A DNA stretch of 64,000 bases from Streptomyces violens. GTDB lineage: Bacteria > Actinomycetota > Actinomycetes > Streptomycetales > Streptomycetaceae. The notes under the pieces were generated by a model. The model did no database searches. It was not told the DNA's origin and saw only the letters and a program-made list of their open reading frames with translations. The translations under genes and the position numbers were made by a program. This document shows, one piece after another, positions 43,112 through 52,040 of the stretch. The stretch covers positions 372,001 through 436,000 of the forward strand of contig NZ_JOBH01000006.1 of assembly GCF_000717745.1 (NCBI RefSeq), given 5' to 3'. Positions within the stretch are counted from its first letter, which is position 1; each line of letters starts with the position of its first letter.

Positions 43112-43954
43112 TCATCCCTTCACCGCGCCCTGCATGATCCCGCCCACGATCTGGCGGCCGAAGACGAGGAACATCGCCAGCAGGGGCAGCGTGCCGAGCA
43201 GCGCGCCCGCCATGATGAGCGACTGGTCGCGGACGTAACCCGCGCTGAGCTGGGTCAGTGCGACGGGGACCGTCGGGTTGGTCATGTCCAGCGCGATGAA
43301 CGGCCAGAAGAAGTCGTTCCACGCGTGCACGAAGGTGATCATGAAGAGGACGGCCATGGCCGGCCGGGCGACCGGCAGCACGATGCTCCAGAAGATGCGG
43401 AGCGAATGCGCGCCGTCCACCCGGCCCGCCTCGACCAGCTCGTCGGGCAGCGCCTCGGCCAGGTACTGCCGCATGAAGAACACGCCCACCGCGCTGACCA
43501 GCGTGGGGAAGATGACCGACGGCAGCCGCTGGCCCCAGCCCAGCTCGCTCATCATCATGAACAGCGGCACGACACCCAGCTGCGGCGGCACCATCATCGT
43601 GCCGATGACCAGCATGAGCAGGACGTTGCGTCCCCGGAAGCGGAGCTTGGCGAAGGCGAAGCCGGCGAGGGTGGCGAACAGTACGGTCGACAGGGCGATG
43701 ACGCCGGCCACGATCAGGCTGTTGGCCATGGCCCGGCCCAGCGCCGCGTCCTGCCACGCCTTGCCCAGGTTCTCGAGGAGATGCGGGCCCGGCAGGAACG
43801 GCGGTGGCGTCTGCGACACCCGGGTGTTGTCACTGGAGGCCGCCACCAGCGTCCAGTACAGCGGGAACAGCGAAGCCAGCGTCGCGACGGCGAGCAGGAC
43901 ATAGGCGACCGGTCCCGCGTGGTGCTGGCGTCCGGCGCCGGGCCGCAGGGACAT
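43112..43954 (-). CDS. ABC sugar permease, MalG/CebG-like
   Basis: A 280-residue membrane permease with six predicted segments. The cytoplasmic EAA loop reads [29 protein letters not shown] (about 190-220), the site that contacts the ATPase. N-terminus [43 protein letters not shown] lies 9 nt upstream, and the ATG overlaps the stop of the first permease by one base (TGATG). No ATPase gene is in the operon; a shared MsiK-type ATPase is expected elsewhere, as in Streptomyces cellobiose uptake. Confidence 0.93.
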   Translation of the reverse strand: MSLRPGAGRQHHAGPVAYVLLAVATLASLFPLYWTLVAASSDNTRVSQTPPPFLPGPHLLENLGKAWQDAALGRAMANSLIVAGVIALSTVLFATLAGFAFAKLRFRGRNVLLMLVIGTMMVPPQLGVVPLFMMMSELGWGQRLPSVIFPTLVSAVGVFFMRQYLAEALPDELVEAGRVDGAHSLRIFWSIVLPVARPAMAVLFMITFVHAWNDFFWPFIALDMTNPTVPVALTQLSAGYVRDQSLIMAGALLGTLPLLAMFLVFGRQIVGGIMQGAVKG

Positions 43955-44898
43955 CACTGGCTGCTCCTTGAGACGTGGCGTGCGGCGAGGCGCTTCACGA
44001 CGCGCTGCGCGACGAAGACGAGGATCAGCAGCAGGAACATCGCCCAGGCGATGGTCGCGGCGCGCCCCATCTGGTAGTTCTTCCAGCCCTCCTCGTAGAG
44101 CAACAGGCCGAGGGTCTGGTACTGGTTGTCGGCGCCGCCGGTGATGCCGTTCGGACCTTGGCCGAAGATCAGTGGTTCGCCGAAGAGCTGGGTTGCGCCG
44201 ATCGTGGACAGCACGATGGTGAAGACGACCGTGGACCGGATGCCGGGGATGGTGACCATGCGGAACTGCTGCCAGCGCGAGGCGCCGTCGAGCGCGGCGG
44301 CCTCGTACCGCTCGTCCGGCACGGCCTGCATCGCCGCCAGGTAGAGCAGCGCGTTGTATCCGGTCCAGCGCCAGATGACGATCGAGGAGATGGCGAGCTG
44401 GGCGGCCCACTTGTCGTTCTCCCAGTTGACCGGGTCCATGCCGACCAGCCCCAGCAGCCAGTTGATCATGCCGAAGTCGCGCTCGAAGAGCATCGTGAAG
44501 ACCAGCGCGGCGGCGCCCACGGACGTCGCGTACGGCGTCAGCGCCGCGACCCGGAAGAAGGCCGAGCCGCGCAGCCGGTAGTGCAGCAGATGCGCCAGGC
44601 CCAGCGCCATCAGCAGCTGCGGGACGGTGGAGAGCACGCCGAGCGTGAAGGTGTTGGCGAGCGCGTTCCAGAAGCGTTCGTCGACCCACAGCGCTGTGAA
44701 GTTGTCCAGTCCGACCCACTCCATGAGGTCCATGGAGGAGAGCTCGACGCGGTGCAGCGAGATCCACGCGGTGTAGAGCAGTGGATAGAAACTGAACGCG
44801 GCGAAGACGACGAAGAACGGGGCGACGAAGGCGTACGGGGCGCCGCGCACGTCCAGCCGGTGCCAGAACGTACGCCGCCGGTAGGTCTGCAGGGCCAC
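43954..44898 (-). CDS. ABC sugar permease, MalF/CebF-like
   Basis: A 314-residue permease with six membrane segments and the EAA loop DERYEAAALDGASRWQQFRMVTIPGIRSTV (about 200-230). The segment TQLFGEPLIFGQGPNGITGGADNQYQTLGLLLYEEGW is characteristic of cellobiose/oligosaccharide permeases of actinobacteria. A GTG start has AGGAGG 6 nt upstream. It lies between the binding protein (31-nt gap) and CebG-like permease. Confidence 0.92.
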   Translation of the reverse strand: MALQTYRRRTFWHRLDVRGAPYAFVAPFFVVFAAFSFYPLLYTAWISLHRVELSSMDLMEWVGLDNFTALWVDERFWNALANTFTLGVLSTVPQLLMALGLAHLLHYRLRGSAFFRVAALTPYATSVGAAALVFTMLFERDFGMINWLLGLVGMDPVNWENDKWAAQLAISSIVIWRWTGYNALLYLAAMQAVPDERYEAAALDGASRWQQFRMVTIPGIRSTVVFTIVLSTIGATQLFGEPLIFGQGPNGITGGADNQYQTLGLLLYEEGWKNYQMGRAATIAWAMFLLLILVFVAQRVVKRLAARHVSRSSQ

Positions 44899-44929
44899 CG
44901 GAATCCTCCTGTGTCGGGTGTCCGGCCGG

Positions 44930-46240
44930 TCAGCCGGTGGCCTTCTTGATGCGGTCGTCGGTGGTCTTCCAGGCCGCGTCCTTGCTCTTGCCCTGCGCCT
45001 CGATGAGCGTCAGGCCCTGCGAGAAGATGTCCTTGATCGTGCCGTCCTTGCGGCCGAGCACCTGCTTGTCGGGGATCTCCCGGGCGGCGGCGCCGAAGAT
45101 CTCACCGATGGGTGCGCTGCTGAAGTACTCGGACTTCGCATCGGCCACTTCGGGAGCCTTCAGGGCCTTCTCCGAGGACGGGAAGTTGCCGAGCTTCTCG
45201 AAGAGATACGCCTGCTGCTCGGGCGCGGTGAGCCACGCGACCAGCTTCTTCGCCTCGTCCTTGACCGGGCTCTGCTCCATCACGCCGAGGAAGGAGCCGC
45301 CCCAGTTGGCACCCTTCGGGGCCTTGGCCACATCCCACTTGCCCTTGTTCTTCGGGCCCGCCTTCTCGCTGATGTGGGCGAGCATCCACGCCGGGCACAC
45401 CGTCGTGGCGAACGTACCGTTGGCCAGCCCGGGGTCCCAGCCGGGCTGGAACTGGCGGAGTTTGGCGGTCAGATCAGCGGAGGCGGCCTCGGCCGCCAGG
45501 TCCCAGGCGCCGGTGACGACCGGGTTCTTCCGGTGGATCAGCTCGCCCTTGGTGTCGTAGAACTGCCGGGAGCTGCCGTAGATCATGGCGTTGAACAGAC
45601 CGCTGGCACTGTCCATGAAGGCCACGCCGTCGCCCTTGAAGCCGGACTTGAACTTCCGCCCCGCGTCGACGTACTTCGACCAGTCGCCCGCCCACAGCTC
45701 CGCGACCTTTTCGCGGTCGGTGGGCAGCCCGGCCTGCGCGAAGAGGTCCTTGCGGTAGCAGACGGCCATCGGGCCGATGTCGGTGCCCAGGCCGATGACC
45801 TTCTTGTCCGCCGTGGTGACCTGGTTCTGCTTCCAGGGAAGGAAATGTCCGGTTCCGGGGACCTTCGACAGGTCGGCGAAGGTGGTGGCGCGGGTGTCCA
45901 CGAGCTCCTTGGCGCGCCCGACCTCGATGCCTTGGATATCCTTGAGGCCGCTGCCGGCGGCGAGATGGGTCTGCAGCGCGGTGTAGTACGTCTGCTCGTC
46001 CCCGGCGATCTCCGCCTTGATGGTGACGTTCGGGTGCTCCTTCTCGTACCGCTCCAGCAGGCCGGCCTCCTTGAAGCCCATCACGCCGTACAGGCCCATG
46101 GTGATCGTGACCTTGCCGTCCTTGATCCCGCCGCCGGTGTCCGCGGCGCCGCTCCCGCCGCACCCGGCGACCAGGCCGAGCGCGGCGGCGGCCGCCACCA
46201 CCGCCAGGGATCTTCTCGTCATCGTTTTCCGAACGCTCAT
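44930..46240 (-). CDS. ABC sugar-binding lipoprotein, CebE-like
   Basis: A 436-residue extracellular binding protein with a lipoprotein signal (MSVRKTMTRRSLAVVAAAAALG; lipobox LVAGC with Cys27 as lipid anchor). The mature part resembles family 1 solute-binding proteins (VTITMGLYGVMGFKEAGLLERYEKEHPNVTIKAE; GIGTDIGPMAVCYRKDLFAQAGLP). The ATG at 46240 is chosen since GGGAGGGG lies about 8 nt upstream. It heads the operon behind the twin operator hairpin, and probably binds cellobiose or a related oligosaccharide. Confidence 0.9.
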   Translation of the reverse strand: MSVRKTMTRRSLAVVAAAAALGLVAGCGGSGAADTGGGIKDGKVTITMGLYGVMGFKEAGLLERYEKEHPNVTIKAEIAGDEQTYYTALQTHLAAGSGLKDIQGIEVGRAKELVDTRATTFADLSKVPGTGHFLPWKQNQVTTADKKVIGLGTDIGPMAVCYRKDLFAQAGLPTDREKVAELWAGDWSKYVDAGRKFKSGFKGDGVAFMDSASGLFNAMIYGSSRQFYDTKGELIHRKNPVVTGAWDLAAEAASADLTAKLRQFQPGWDPGLANGTFATTVCPAWMLAHISEKAGPKNKGKWDVAKAPKGANWGGSFLGVMEQSPVKDEAKKLVAWLTAPEQQAYLFEKLGNFPSSEKALKAPEVADAKSEYFSSAPIGEIFGAAAREIPDKQVLGRKDGTIKDIFSQGLTLIEAQGKSKDAAWKTTDDRIKKATG

Positions 46241-46270
46241 CGCCATTCCCCTCCCGGAGCCATGCCGAAC

Positions 46271-46316
46271 TGGGCACGTTCCCATTCGCCGAAAGCGGCG
46301 ATTGGGAACGTGCCCA
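46271..46316. promoter_or_regulatory. Twin CebR-like operators forming a 21-bp hairpin
   Basis: TGGGCACGTTCCCA (46271-46284) and TGGGAACGTGCCCA (46303-46316) are reverse complements and each is itself nearly palindromic, resembling the CebR box TGGGAGCGCTCCCA. Together with TCGCCG / CGGCGA they form a 46-nt inverted repeat with one mismatch and an AAAG loop. Their centres are 32 bp (three turns) apart. They lie between the binding-protein start (46240) and the LacI start (46488). Confidence 0.85.
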
Positions 46317-46487
46317 CCGATGTTTTGGAAGAGTGGCGGCCACCATCGCGTGTGTCAATGACTTGAACACAGAAGGGAGTTGACGCTCCGCTCGGCGGAG
46401 TGCCCGAAGACGGTCGGGAGCGCGCCGGAGGTCTGGCACAATGCGCTGGTGAACGGGGCGGGGACGGGACACGGCGGGGGTGGCGCG

Positions 46488-47504
46488 ATGGCGGGCGGAC
46501 AGCGGCCGACGATAAAAACCGTGGCGGCGCGCGCCGGCGTCGGCCGCACCACGGTCTCCCGCGTCATCAACGGTTCGACGCTCGTCAGCGACGAGGCCAG
46601 GGCCGCCGTGCTGGCCGCCATAGCCGAGCTGAACTATGTACCGAACTCCGTCGCCCGCGGCCTGGTCACCAGCAGGACCAATTCCATCGCCCTGGTCATC
46701 CCCGAATCGGAGTCCCGGCTCGGCGCCGAGCCGTACTTCGCCGCCGTGATCCGCGGCGTGAGCATCGGACTCGCCGACACCCGGACCCAGCTCCAGCTGA
46801 TCCTCGTTCGTGACCAGGGCGAACGCGACCGGCTCACCGCGTCCGTCGCGGAGCGGCGGGTGGACGGCGTGCTGCTGGCCTCGGTGCACGAGCACGACCC
46901 GCTGCCCGCGCTGCTGGAGGACATGGGCCTGCCCACCGTGCTCGCCGGCCGCCGCTCACCGGGGGAGACCCTGAGCCATGCCTGCGCCGACAACGTGGGC
47001 GGCGCCCACGCGGCCGTACGGCACCTGCTGGAGCGCGGCCGCACCAGGATCGCGACGGTCACCGGGCCGATGGACATGGACGTCGGCCGCGGCCGGCTCC
47101 AGGGCTGGCAGGACGCCCTGCGCGCGGCCGGCGCGCGGCCCGAGGAACGGCTCGTGGCCCGCGCCGACTTCACCGAGGAGGGCGGCCGGGCCGCCGTCCG
47201 CACGCTCCTGGACCGCGTCCCGGACCTGGACGCCCTCTTCGTGGCCTCCGATGTGATGGCGGTGGGCGCGCTGAGCGAGCTGCGCGCCCGCGGGCGGCGC
47301 GTCCCCGAGGACGTGGCCGTGGTCGGCTTCGACGATTCCTTCCTGGCCCGGCACACCAATCCGCCGCTGACGACCGTCCGGCAGCCCGTCGAAGAGCTGG
47401 GCACCACCATCGCCCGCGTCCTGCTGCGCGAGATCGCCGACCCCACGGCGCCCCGGCAGCGGATCGCGCTGCCGACGGAGCTGGTGGTCCGCGAGTCCTC
47501 CTGA
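46488..47504 (+). CDS. LacI family regulator, CebR-like
   Basis: A 338-residue repressor: LacI HTH PTIKTVAARAGVGRTTVSRVINGSTLVSDEARAAVLAAIAELNYVPN (about 7-54) and a periplasmic-binding-protein-like sensor (IALVIPESES..., VDGVLLASVHEHDP, VVGFDDSFLARHTNPPLTTVRQP). The ATG at 46488 has GGGGGTGG upstream; a GTG at 46449 would add 13 residues. Divergent from the sugar uptake operon, it should bind the twin TGGGMACGTKCCCA sites and be released by cellobiose or a similar sugar. Confidence 0.93.
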   Translation: MAGGQRPTIKTVAARAGVGRTTVSRVINGSTLVSDEARAAVLAAIAELNYVPNSVARGLVTSRTNSIALVIPESESRLGAEPYFAAVIRGVSIGLADTRTQLQLILVRDQGERDRLTASVAERRVDGVLLASVHEHDPLPALLEDMGLPTVLAGRRSPGETLSHACADNVGGAHAAVRHLLERGRTRIATVTGPMDMDVGRGRLQGWQDALRAAGARPEERLVARADFTEEGGRAAVRTLLDRVPDLDALFVASDVMAVGALSELRARGRRVPEDVAVVGFDDSFLARHTNPPLTTVRQPVEELGTTIARVLLREIADPTAPRQRIALPTELVVRESS

Positions 47505-47529
47505 GGGCCCGGACTCGGCGCGCGGCCGG

Positions 47530-48396
47530 TCAGTCGCGCCGTACCGGACCGATGCGCTCGCGCGAGACGGCGAACGCCGCGAAGTCCGCGTAATCGGCGT
47601 CCGGCGTCGCCCAGCTCGGATCGGAGCCGCCGAAGAAGGTCGAGAAGAACACGCCCTCGATCTGCAGCTTCTTCGAGGTCCGGAACTCCAGCTCGTCCTC
47701 GCGGAGCACCCGGCGGCCGTCGAGGAACACCTCGACCGAACCGTTGTCCTCACCCGGTGTGTTGAGCCGTACGGACTGCTCCACGCAGGTCCAGCGGCCG
47801 GTGGGCCACTTCCACTTGCCGCGGCCGAGCGAGGTGCCGTGCTCCACGGAGGTCGGCAGGTACGCGTACACCTCACCGCGGCCCTTGCGCCGCCACATGT
47901 ACCGGGTGGACAGACCGTTCTCGCCGTCGGGGATGCGCCGGCCGCCGGTGACCGTGCCGCCGTACAGGCCGGGCAGCTTGCCGCCCTTGACGAAGTCGAA
48001 GCCCTTGGGGAAACGCAGGTAGTAGCGCAGATGGAGGGAGTCGGTCGGGCCGGAGCGGAGCGGCAGGTAGAGCTGCGCACCGCCTTCCGGGCGGCCGTAG
48101 CGGCGGGCGACGGTGGGGCTGGCCGAGCGGGCCGGATAGCGCACCCGCAGCACCGGTCCGTACACCGGATGGTGCCGCAGCGCGGCGCGGGACAGTCCGA
48201 AGGAGCCCTCCTCGCGCGGCCTGAGCCGGGGTCCGAAGAACCGGGCCACCGCGGCGGTGTCCCAGTCGAGGGACGGCTCGGCGGAGGGGTCGTCCGTTTC
48301 CCGTGGCGGGGGTTTCTCGTCGTCCGAGCCGGAACACGAGGCGAGGAAGGCGGCGAGCGAGGCCGCTCCCGCGGCGACGAACTTCCGACGGTCCAT
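47530..48396 (-). CDS. PL14-like polysaccharide lyase lipoprotein
   Basis: A 288-residue protein with a twin-arginine-type lipoprotein signal (MDRRKFVAAGAASLAAFLASC, Cys21). The mature part has GFDFVKGGKLPGLYGGTVTGG, RYMWRRKGRGEVYAYLPTS and IEGVFFSTFFGGSDPSWATPDADYADFAAF. These blocks match the PL14-type jelly-roll lyases (alginate or glucuronan lyases). It would be anchored outside the membrane and cut a uronic-acid polymer. It is the last gene of the five-gene exopolysaccharide block; AGGAG lies 10 nt before the ATG. Confidence 0.75.
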   Translation of the reverse strand: MDRRKFVAAGAASLAAFLASCSGSDDEKPPPRETDDPSAEPSLDWDTAAVARFFGPRLRPREEGSFGLSRAALRHHPVYGPVLRVRYPARSASPTVARRYGRPEGGAQLYLPLRSGPTDSLHLRYYLRFPKGFDFVKGGKLPGLYGGTVTGGRRIPDGENGLSTRYMWRRKGRGEVYAYLPTSVEHGTSLGRGKWKWPTGRWTCVEQSVRLNTPGEDNGSVEVFLDGRRVLREDELEFRTSKKLQIEGVFFSTFFGGSDPSWATPDADYADFAAFAVSRERIGPVRRD

Positions 48397-48467
48397 GGGC
48401 CGGGTGCTCCTGTCCTGGCTCGGGGGCATCGGCCGCCCCGCCGCACGGGCGGCGGGACGGCCTGCTG

Positions 48468-50156
48468 TCAGGCGGCGGCGATGCGGTAGGACACCGCCGA
48501 GCTGCTCGCCTGCGTGGCGCGCAGGGTCACGGTGCCCTTCGAGTCCGCCTTTCCGGTGGCCACGGTACGGCCGTCGGCGGTGAGTTTGTACGAAGCGCCC
48601 GGTTTCAGGCCAGTTACGGTGAACGCCGCTGAACTGGCCGAGTCCAGCTGCACGTTGACCGGGTTCTGGTCGCGGAAGGCGATCGACCCACGCGTGCCGG
48701 AGTCACCCTTGACGGAGTACGTGAGTCCGGACGGCGTGGTGTTCCGGTCGAAGGTCGTGCCGGTGGTCTGCTGGGTCAGCGCCCCGGAGGCGAACGTACC
48801 GGTGAAGGTGTTCCCGCTGAACGTCAGGCCGTCGGCCTGCCCGAGCTTCAGGACGTTGCTGCCGCTGCCGTCGAAGGTGTTGCCGGTGAACGTCAGCCGG
48901 GCCGGCCTGCCGGTGTCGTTGGTGTACGCGGGCTTGTCCGAGCCCTGGTACGTGTAGACGGCGTACTGCCCGCTGTCCGTGACGGTGTTGTCGGCCGAGG
49001 TGATGTCCTGCGAGCCGACGCTGTAGCGCAGCCCGAACTTCGCTCGCGCGATGGTGTTGTTCTCGATGACGTCGTCGCTGCTGTCGAAGACCGCGATGCC
49101 CGCGCCGTTGGGCTGGTCGTGGACGTTGTTGTCGCGCACGACGGAGTCGGTGACACCGCGGTGCAGCATGATGCCGTGCACCTGGTTGTCCGACGCGTCG
49201 TCGTCGCCCGGCGGCAGGTAGGGCGGGATGCCGTTGTGGTCGCTCTCGTTGCCGACGATCTCCAGGTGGTCACAACGCTGGGAGCAGATGATCCCGTGAT
49301 TGCCGTTGTGGTGCGCGTGGTTGTTGGTGATCGTCAGGTGGTCCGAGTCGTCGTGCGGGTCGAGCCCGTACGCCACGTTGTGGTCGTACTCGTTGCGGTC
49401 GAACGTCATCCCGTAGGCACCGAAGGTGTAGGTGCCCATGTAGTTGTGGTGGAAGCGGCTGCCGATCTGGTCGCCGAGCACGTCCAGCTTGTCGCAGACG
49501 TCCTGGTGGTTGATGTCGCAGCCGCGCGCCTTGTACGCGACGCCGTAGCTCTCGGCCGCGTAGTAGCCGAGGTACCCGATGTCGCTGTGGTAGATGTTCA
49601 TCGTGGACTGGCGGGGCGTGCCGTCGGCGTCGAGGTAGGACAGCGCCCGTATGAAGGCGCGGCCGCGCTCTCCGGTACCGGCGGAGACGTCGGTGTCCGG
49701 GCCGTTCGCCTGCTCGTCCCACGAGGTGATGTCGACGCGGTCGATGTCGATCGTGCCGTACTGCGCGGTGATGGAGGCGACCTCGGTGGGCCCGCCGCCC
49801 GCCGGGCTGTTGAGCCGCAGGGTGTCCACCTCACCGCCCGCGGCGGAGCCGTGCAGTTCCAGGGTGGCGCCGTTCTGGACGACCAGGTTGGCGTCCAGCT
49901 GCCAGGTGCCGGGCGAGCCGTCGACCTGGCGCAGGGGAGCGCTCGGGCACAGTGTGCTGATGCCGGACGGGGACGACGTGCCGGACGTGAGGTAGAGGGT
50001 GTTGGTACTGGAGGCGTACCGCACCTGTCCGGAACAGGCCGCGGCCTGTGCGGGCGGGGCGAGCACGCCGGTCAGGCCGGTGACCAGCGTGCCCGCCGAC
50101 AGCAGGACGATGCCCGCGCGCAGGGTTCTGATGACGCCGGATGAGCGGTCGGTCAT
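48468..50156 (-). CDS. Secreted parallel beta-helix protein with DPHD motif, C5-epimerase-like
   Basis: A 562-residue protein with a signal peptide (cleavage near APPAQAAAC, about residue 41) and a right-handed beta-helix of 20 to 25-residue turns. The segment VAYGLDPHDDSDHLTITNNHAHHNGNHGII carries Asp266-Pro-His-Asp269, the catalytic DPHD motif of mannuronan C5-epimerases (AlgG and AlgE), followed by the family-typical asparagine/histidine ladder. A small C-terminal domain with VTGLKPGASYKLTADGRTVATGKAD ends the protein. It would convert one uronic acid to its C5 epimer on a secreted chain. AAGGAG lies upstream. Confidence 0.8.
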   Translation of the reverse strand: MTDRSSGVIRTLRAGIVLLSAGTLVTGLTGVLAPPAQAAACSGQVRYASSTNTLYLTSGTSSPSGISTLCPSAPLRQVDGSPGTWQLDANLVVQNGATLELHGSAAGGEVDTLRLNSPAGGGPTEVASITAQYGTIDIDRVDITSWDEQANGPDTDVSAGTGERGRAFIRALSYLDADGTPRQSTMNIYHSDIGYLGYYAAESYGVAYKARGCDINHQDVCDKLDVLGDQIGSRFHHNYMGTYTFGAYGMTFDRNEYDHNVAYGLDPHDDSDHLTITNNHAHHNGNHGIICSQRCDHLEIVGNESDHNGIPPYLPPGDDDASDNQVHGIMLHRGVTDSVVRDNNVHDQPNGAGIAVFDSSDDVIENNTIARAKFGLRYSVGSQDITSADNTVTDSGQYAVYTYQGSDKPAYTNDTGRPARLTFTGNTFDGSGSNVLKLGQADGLTFSGNTFTGTFASGALTQQTTGTTFDRNTTPSGLTYSVKGDSGTRGSIAFRDQNPVNVQLDSASSAAFTVTGLKPGASYKLTADGRTVATGKADSKGTVTLRATQASSSAVSYRIAAA

Positions 50157-50234
50157 GGTGTGCGACTCCTTCTCCGGTTCTCCGGCCGCCGTCCCGGTGG
50201 GGCGGCGGCCGGTGTGTGCACGGCTGACGTTGCG

Positions 50235-52040
50235 TCAGGCCGTGTTCTCCACATGTCCGGCGACCTTGGGCCGTGGGGTGCCGCGGTGCCGGACGTGATG
50301 GAGGGTCTGCAGGACGACGGCCAGGGCCAGGGCCACCAGGGCCGCGAAGCCCAGCCAGGGGAACGGCGGCAGCGAGACCTCGGTCTTGCCGTGCCGCTTG
50401 ACCTCGCCGTCCCCGTCCAGCGCCACCGGGGCCCGGACACGGGAGTCGGTGAGGTCCAGCAGGGACCGGGCGTCCGCGTCGATGCCCTGCCGCTCCGCCA
50501 GGACGTCCAGGGACTTGCCGGAGGCCCGGACGCCCTCTGCGAGGTGCATACCGCGGTGGGAGCTGCCGATCGACACATTCTCCAGGCGGGCCGCGGCGCC
50601 GAGGTCGACGGCCGTGGTGCCGCCGGACAGGGCGCCGCCGGTGACCTTCAGCCCGGGGGAGCTGGAGGCCAGGCCCTTGCGGCTGGCCTCGCTGACCCGG
50701 ACGCCGTTCAGGGTGATGTGCCGGGTCGCCCCGGAGACGAGTACGCCGGTCTCGCCGCCGTCCACCCGGACGTCGCGCAGTGCGACCCGGTCGGCCCCGC
50801 CGCCGATGGCGATGCCGGTGCGGTTGGCGGACAACGAGGTGCGTTCGACGCGGACACGGGAACCGGTGATGCCGATGCCGCGGTCGAAGCCGCTGAGGGA
50901 ACCGCCGGAGACCGTGGCGCCCCCGATGCCCTCGGCCAGCAGGATGCCGGGCTCGCTGCCGTTGTGCCCGGTCAGCTCGGGATCCTGTACCGATACCGTG
51001 CTGTCGCCGCCGGAGACACGCACCGCGGCGCGCGACGAGCTCTCCACCGTGGCCTTGTGCACGACGCACTCCCGGCAGGACGTCAGGTCGATGCCGCCGC
51101 CCATGTCGAAGTGGGAGGTGGGGGAGTTCAGCCGCAGACCGCGCTGGAGCGTGGCCTTGATCCCGGCGCCGTCGTTGTCGCGAGTGTTCAGGCCGGTCAG
51201 GGTGCGGTTGTCGGTACCGCCGAGGGCGATGCCCGTACGGCCGTTGGACTCGGCAGCGAGGCCGCTCACCTTGGTGCCGCGGTCGCCCTTGAGCACGATG
51301 CCGTCCTCGACGGCGCCGGTGGCCGTGACGTTCTTCAGGCTGACGCCCTGGGAGCCGGCCAGCCGCAGCCCGGTGTGGTTGTCCTGGAACGTCGTGCCGG
51401 TCGCCGACCCCGTGCTGCCGCGTGCCCAGGTGACGCCCGACTGGTCGGCGGTCGCGGACGTGCCGATCCGGCCGAACCCGCTGACCGTGGCGTTGCGGAA
51501 GTCCATCCGGCCGCCCGCCCCCATCGAGAGGTACGGGCGCCCGGGCGCACTGGCCGGCGCGGGGCTGGAGCCGTCCTCGGCGACCGAGGCCAGCGTGGTG
51601 CTGTCCACGTCCAGGGCGGCCCGGCTGCCGCTGATCCACGTCCCGGACCTGGCCGTGCGCCCCGCCGTGAGCAGGACCTTCTTCGTCCGGTCGTCGATGC
51701 GCAGAATGGTGTCGGGCGCGAGCAGCACGGCCGTACGGATGCGGACGGTGGACGGCCGGCCGGGCTCGGAACCGATCCACTCCCGGCCCGCGTTGGCGGC
51801 CAGCCAGCCCAGCGAGACGGACGGCGTCCCCGGGTACAGCCGGCGCACGACGACGCCGTTGCTGAGCAGGCTCACACTGCGCGGCCGCAGCACCATCAGC
51901 TTGTCGGGCTGCCCGGTGCGCTGCCAGGCGGCGACGTCCTCGGGCAGGCCGACGGCCGCCGCCGGCGCGCCCTGGATGCCGAGGGCCAGTACGGCCGAGA
52001 GGGCGGCCGCGGCCGCCCCGAAACGGTGTACGGTTTTCAT
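50235..52040 (-). CDS. Membrane-anchored parallel beta-helix protein
   Basis: A 601-residue protein with a signal peptide (MKTVHRFGAAAAALSAVLALGIQGAPAAA) and a long right-handed beta-helix of about 20-residue turns (about 150-540, with repeated DGIVLKGD-, TGIALGGT-, TGIAIGGG-type turns). A C-terminal membrane segment (PPFPWLGFAALVALALAVVLQTL) and a basic tail complete it. It thus sits outside the cell, tethered at its C-terminus. It has no DPHD motif, so it is not an obvious epimerase and may bind or guide the polymer. AGGAG precedes the ATG, which overlaps the synthase stop by 4 nt. Confidence 0.75.
   Translation of the reverse strand: MKTVHRFGAAAAALSAVLALGIQGAPAAAVGLPEDVAAWQRTGQPDKLMVLRPRSVSLLSNGVVVRRLYPGTPSVSLGWLAANAGREWIGSEPGRPSTVRIRTAVLLAPDTILRIDDRTKKVLLTAGRTARSGTWISGSRAALDVDSTTLASVAEDGSSPAPASAPGRPYLSMGAGGRMDFRNATVSGFGRIGTSATADQSGVTWARGSTGSATGTTFQDNHTGLRLAGSQGVSLKNVTATGAVEDGIVLKGDRGTKVSGLAAESNGRTGIALGGTDNRTLTGLNTRDNDGAGIKATLQRGLRLNSPTSHFDMGGGIDLTSCRECVVHKATVESSSRAAVRVSGGDSTVSVQDPELTGHNGSEPGILLAEGIGGATVSGGSLSGFDRGIGITGSRVRVERTSLSANRTGIAIGGGADRVALRDVRVDGGETGVLVSGATRHITLNGVRVSEASRKGLASSSPGLKVTGGALSGGTTAVDLGAAARLENVSIGSSHRGMHLAEGVRASGKSLDVLAERQGIDADARSLLDLTDSRVRAPVALDGDGEVKRHGKTEVSLPPFPWLGFAALVALALAVVLQTLHHVRHRGTPRPKVAGHVENTA

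Noticed and set aside
41619..47504. Calling the sugar operon firmly cebEFG-bglC
   Set aside because: Gene order and boxes match, but a cellobiose-specific call needs similarity searches. Related beta-glucoside or xylobiose transporters look alike, so gene symbols were left empty.
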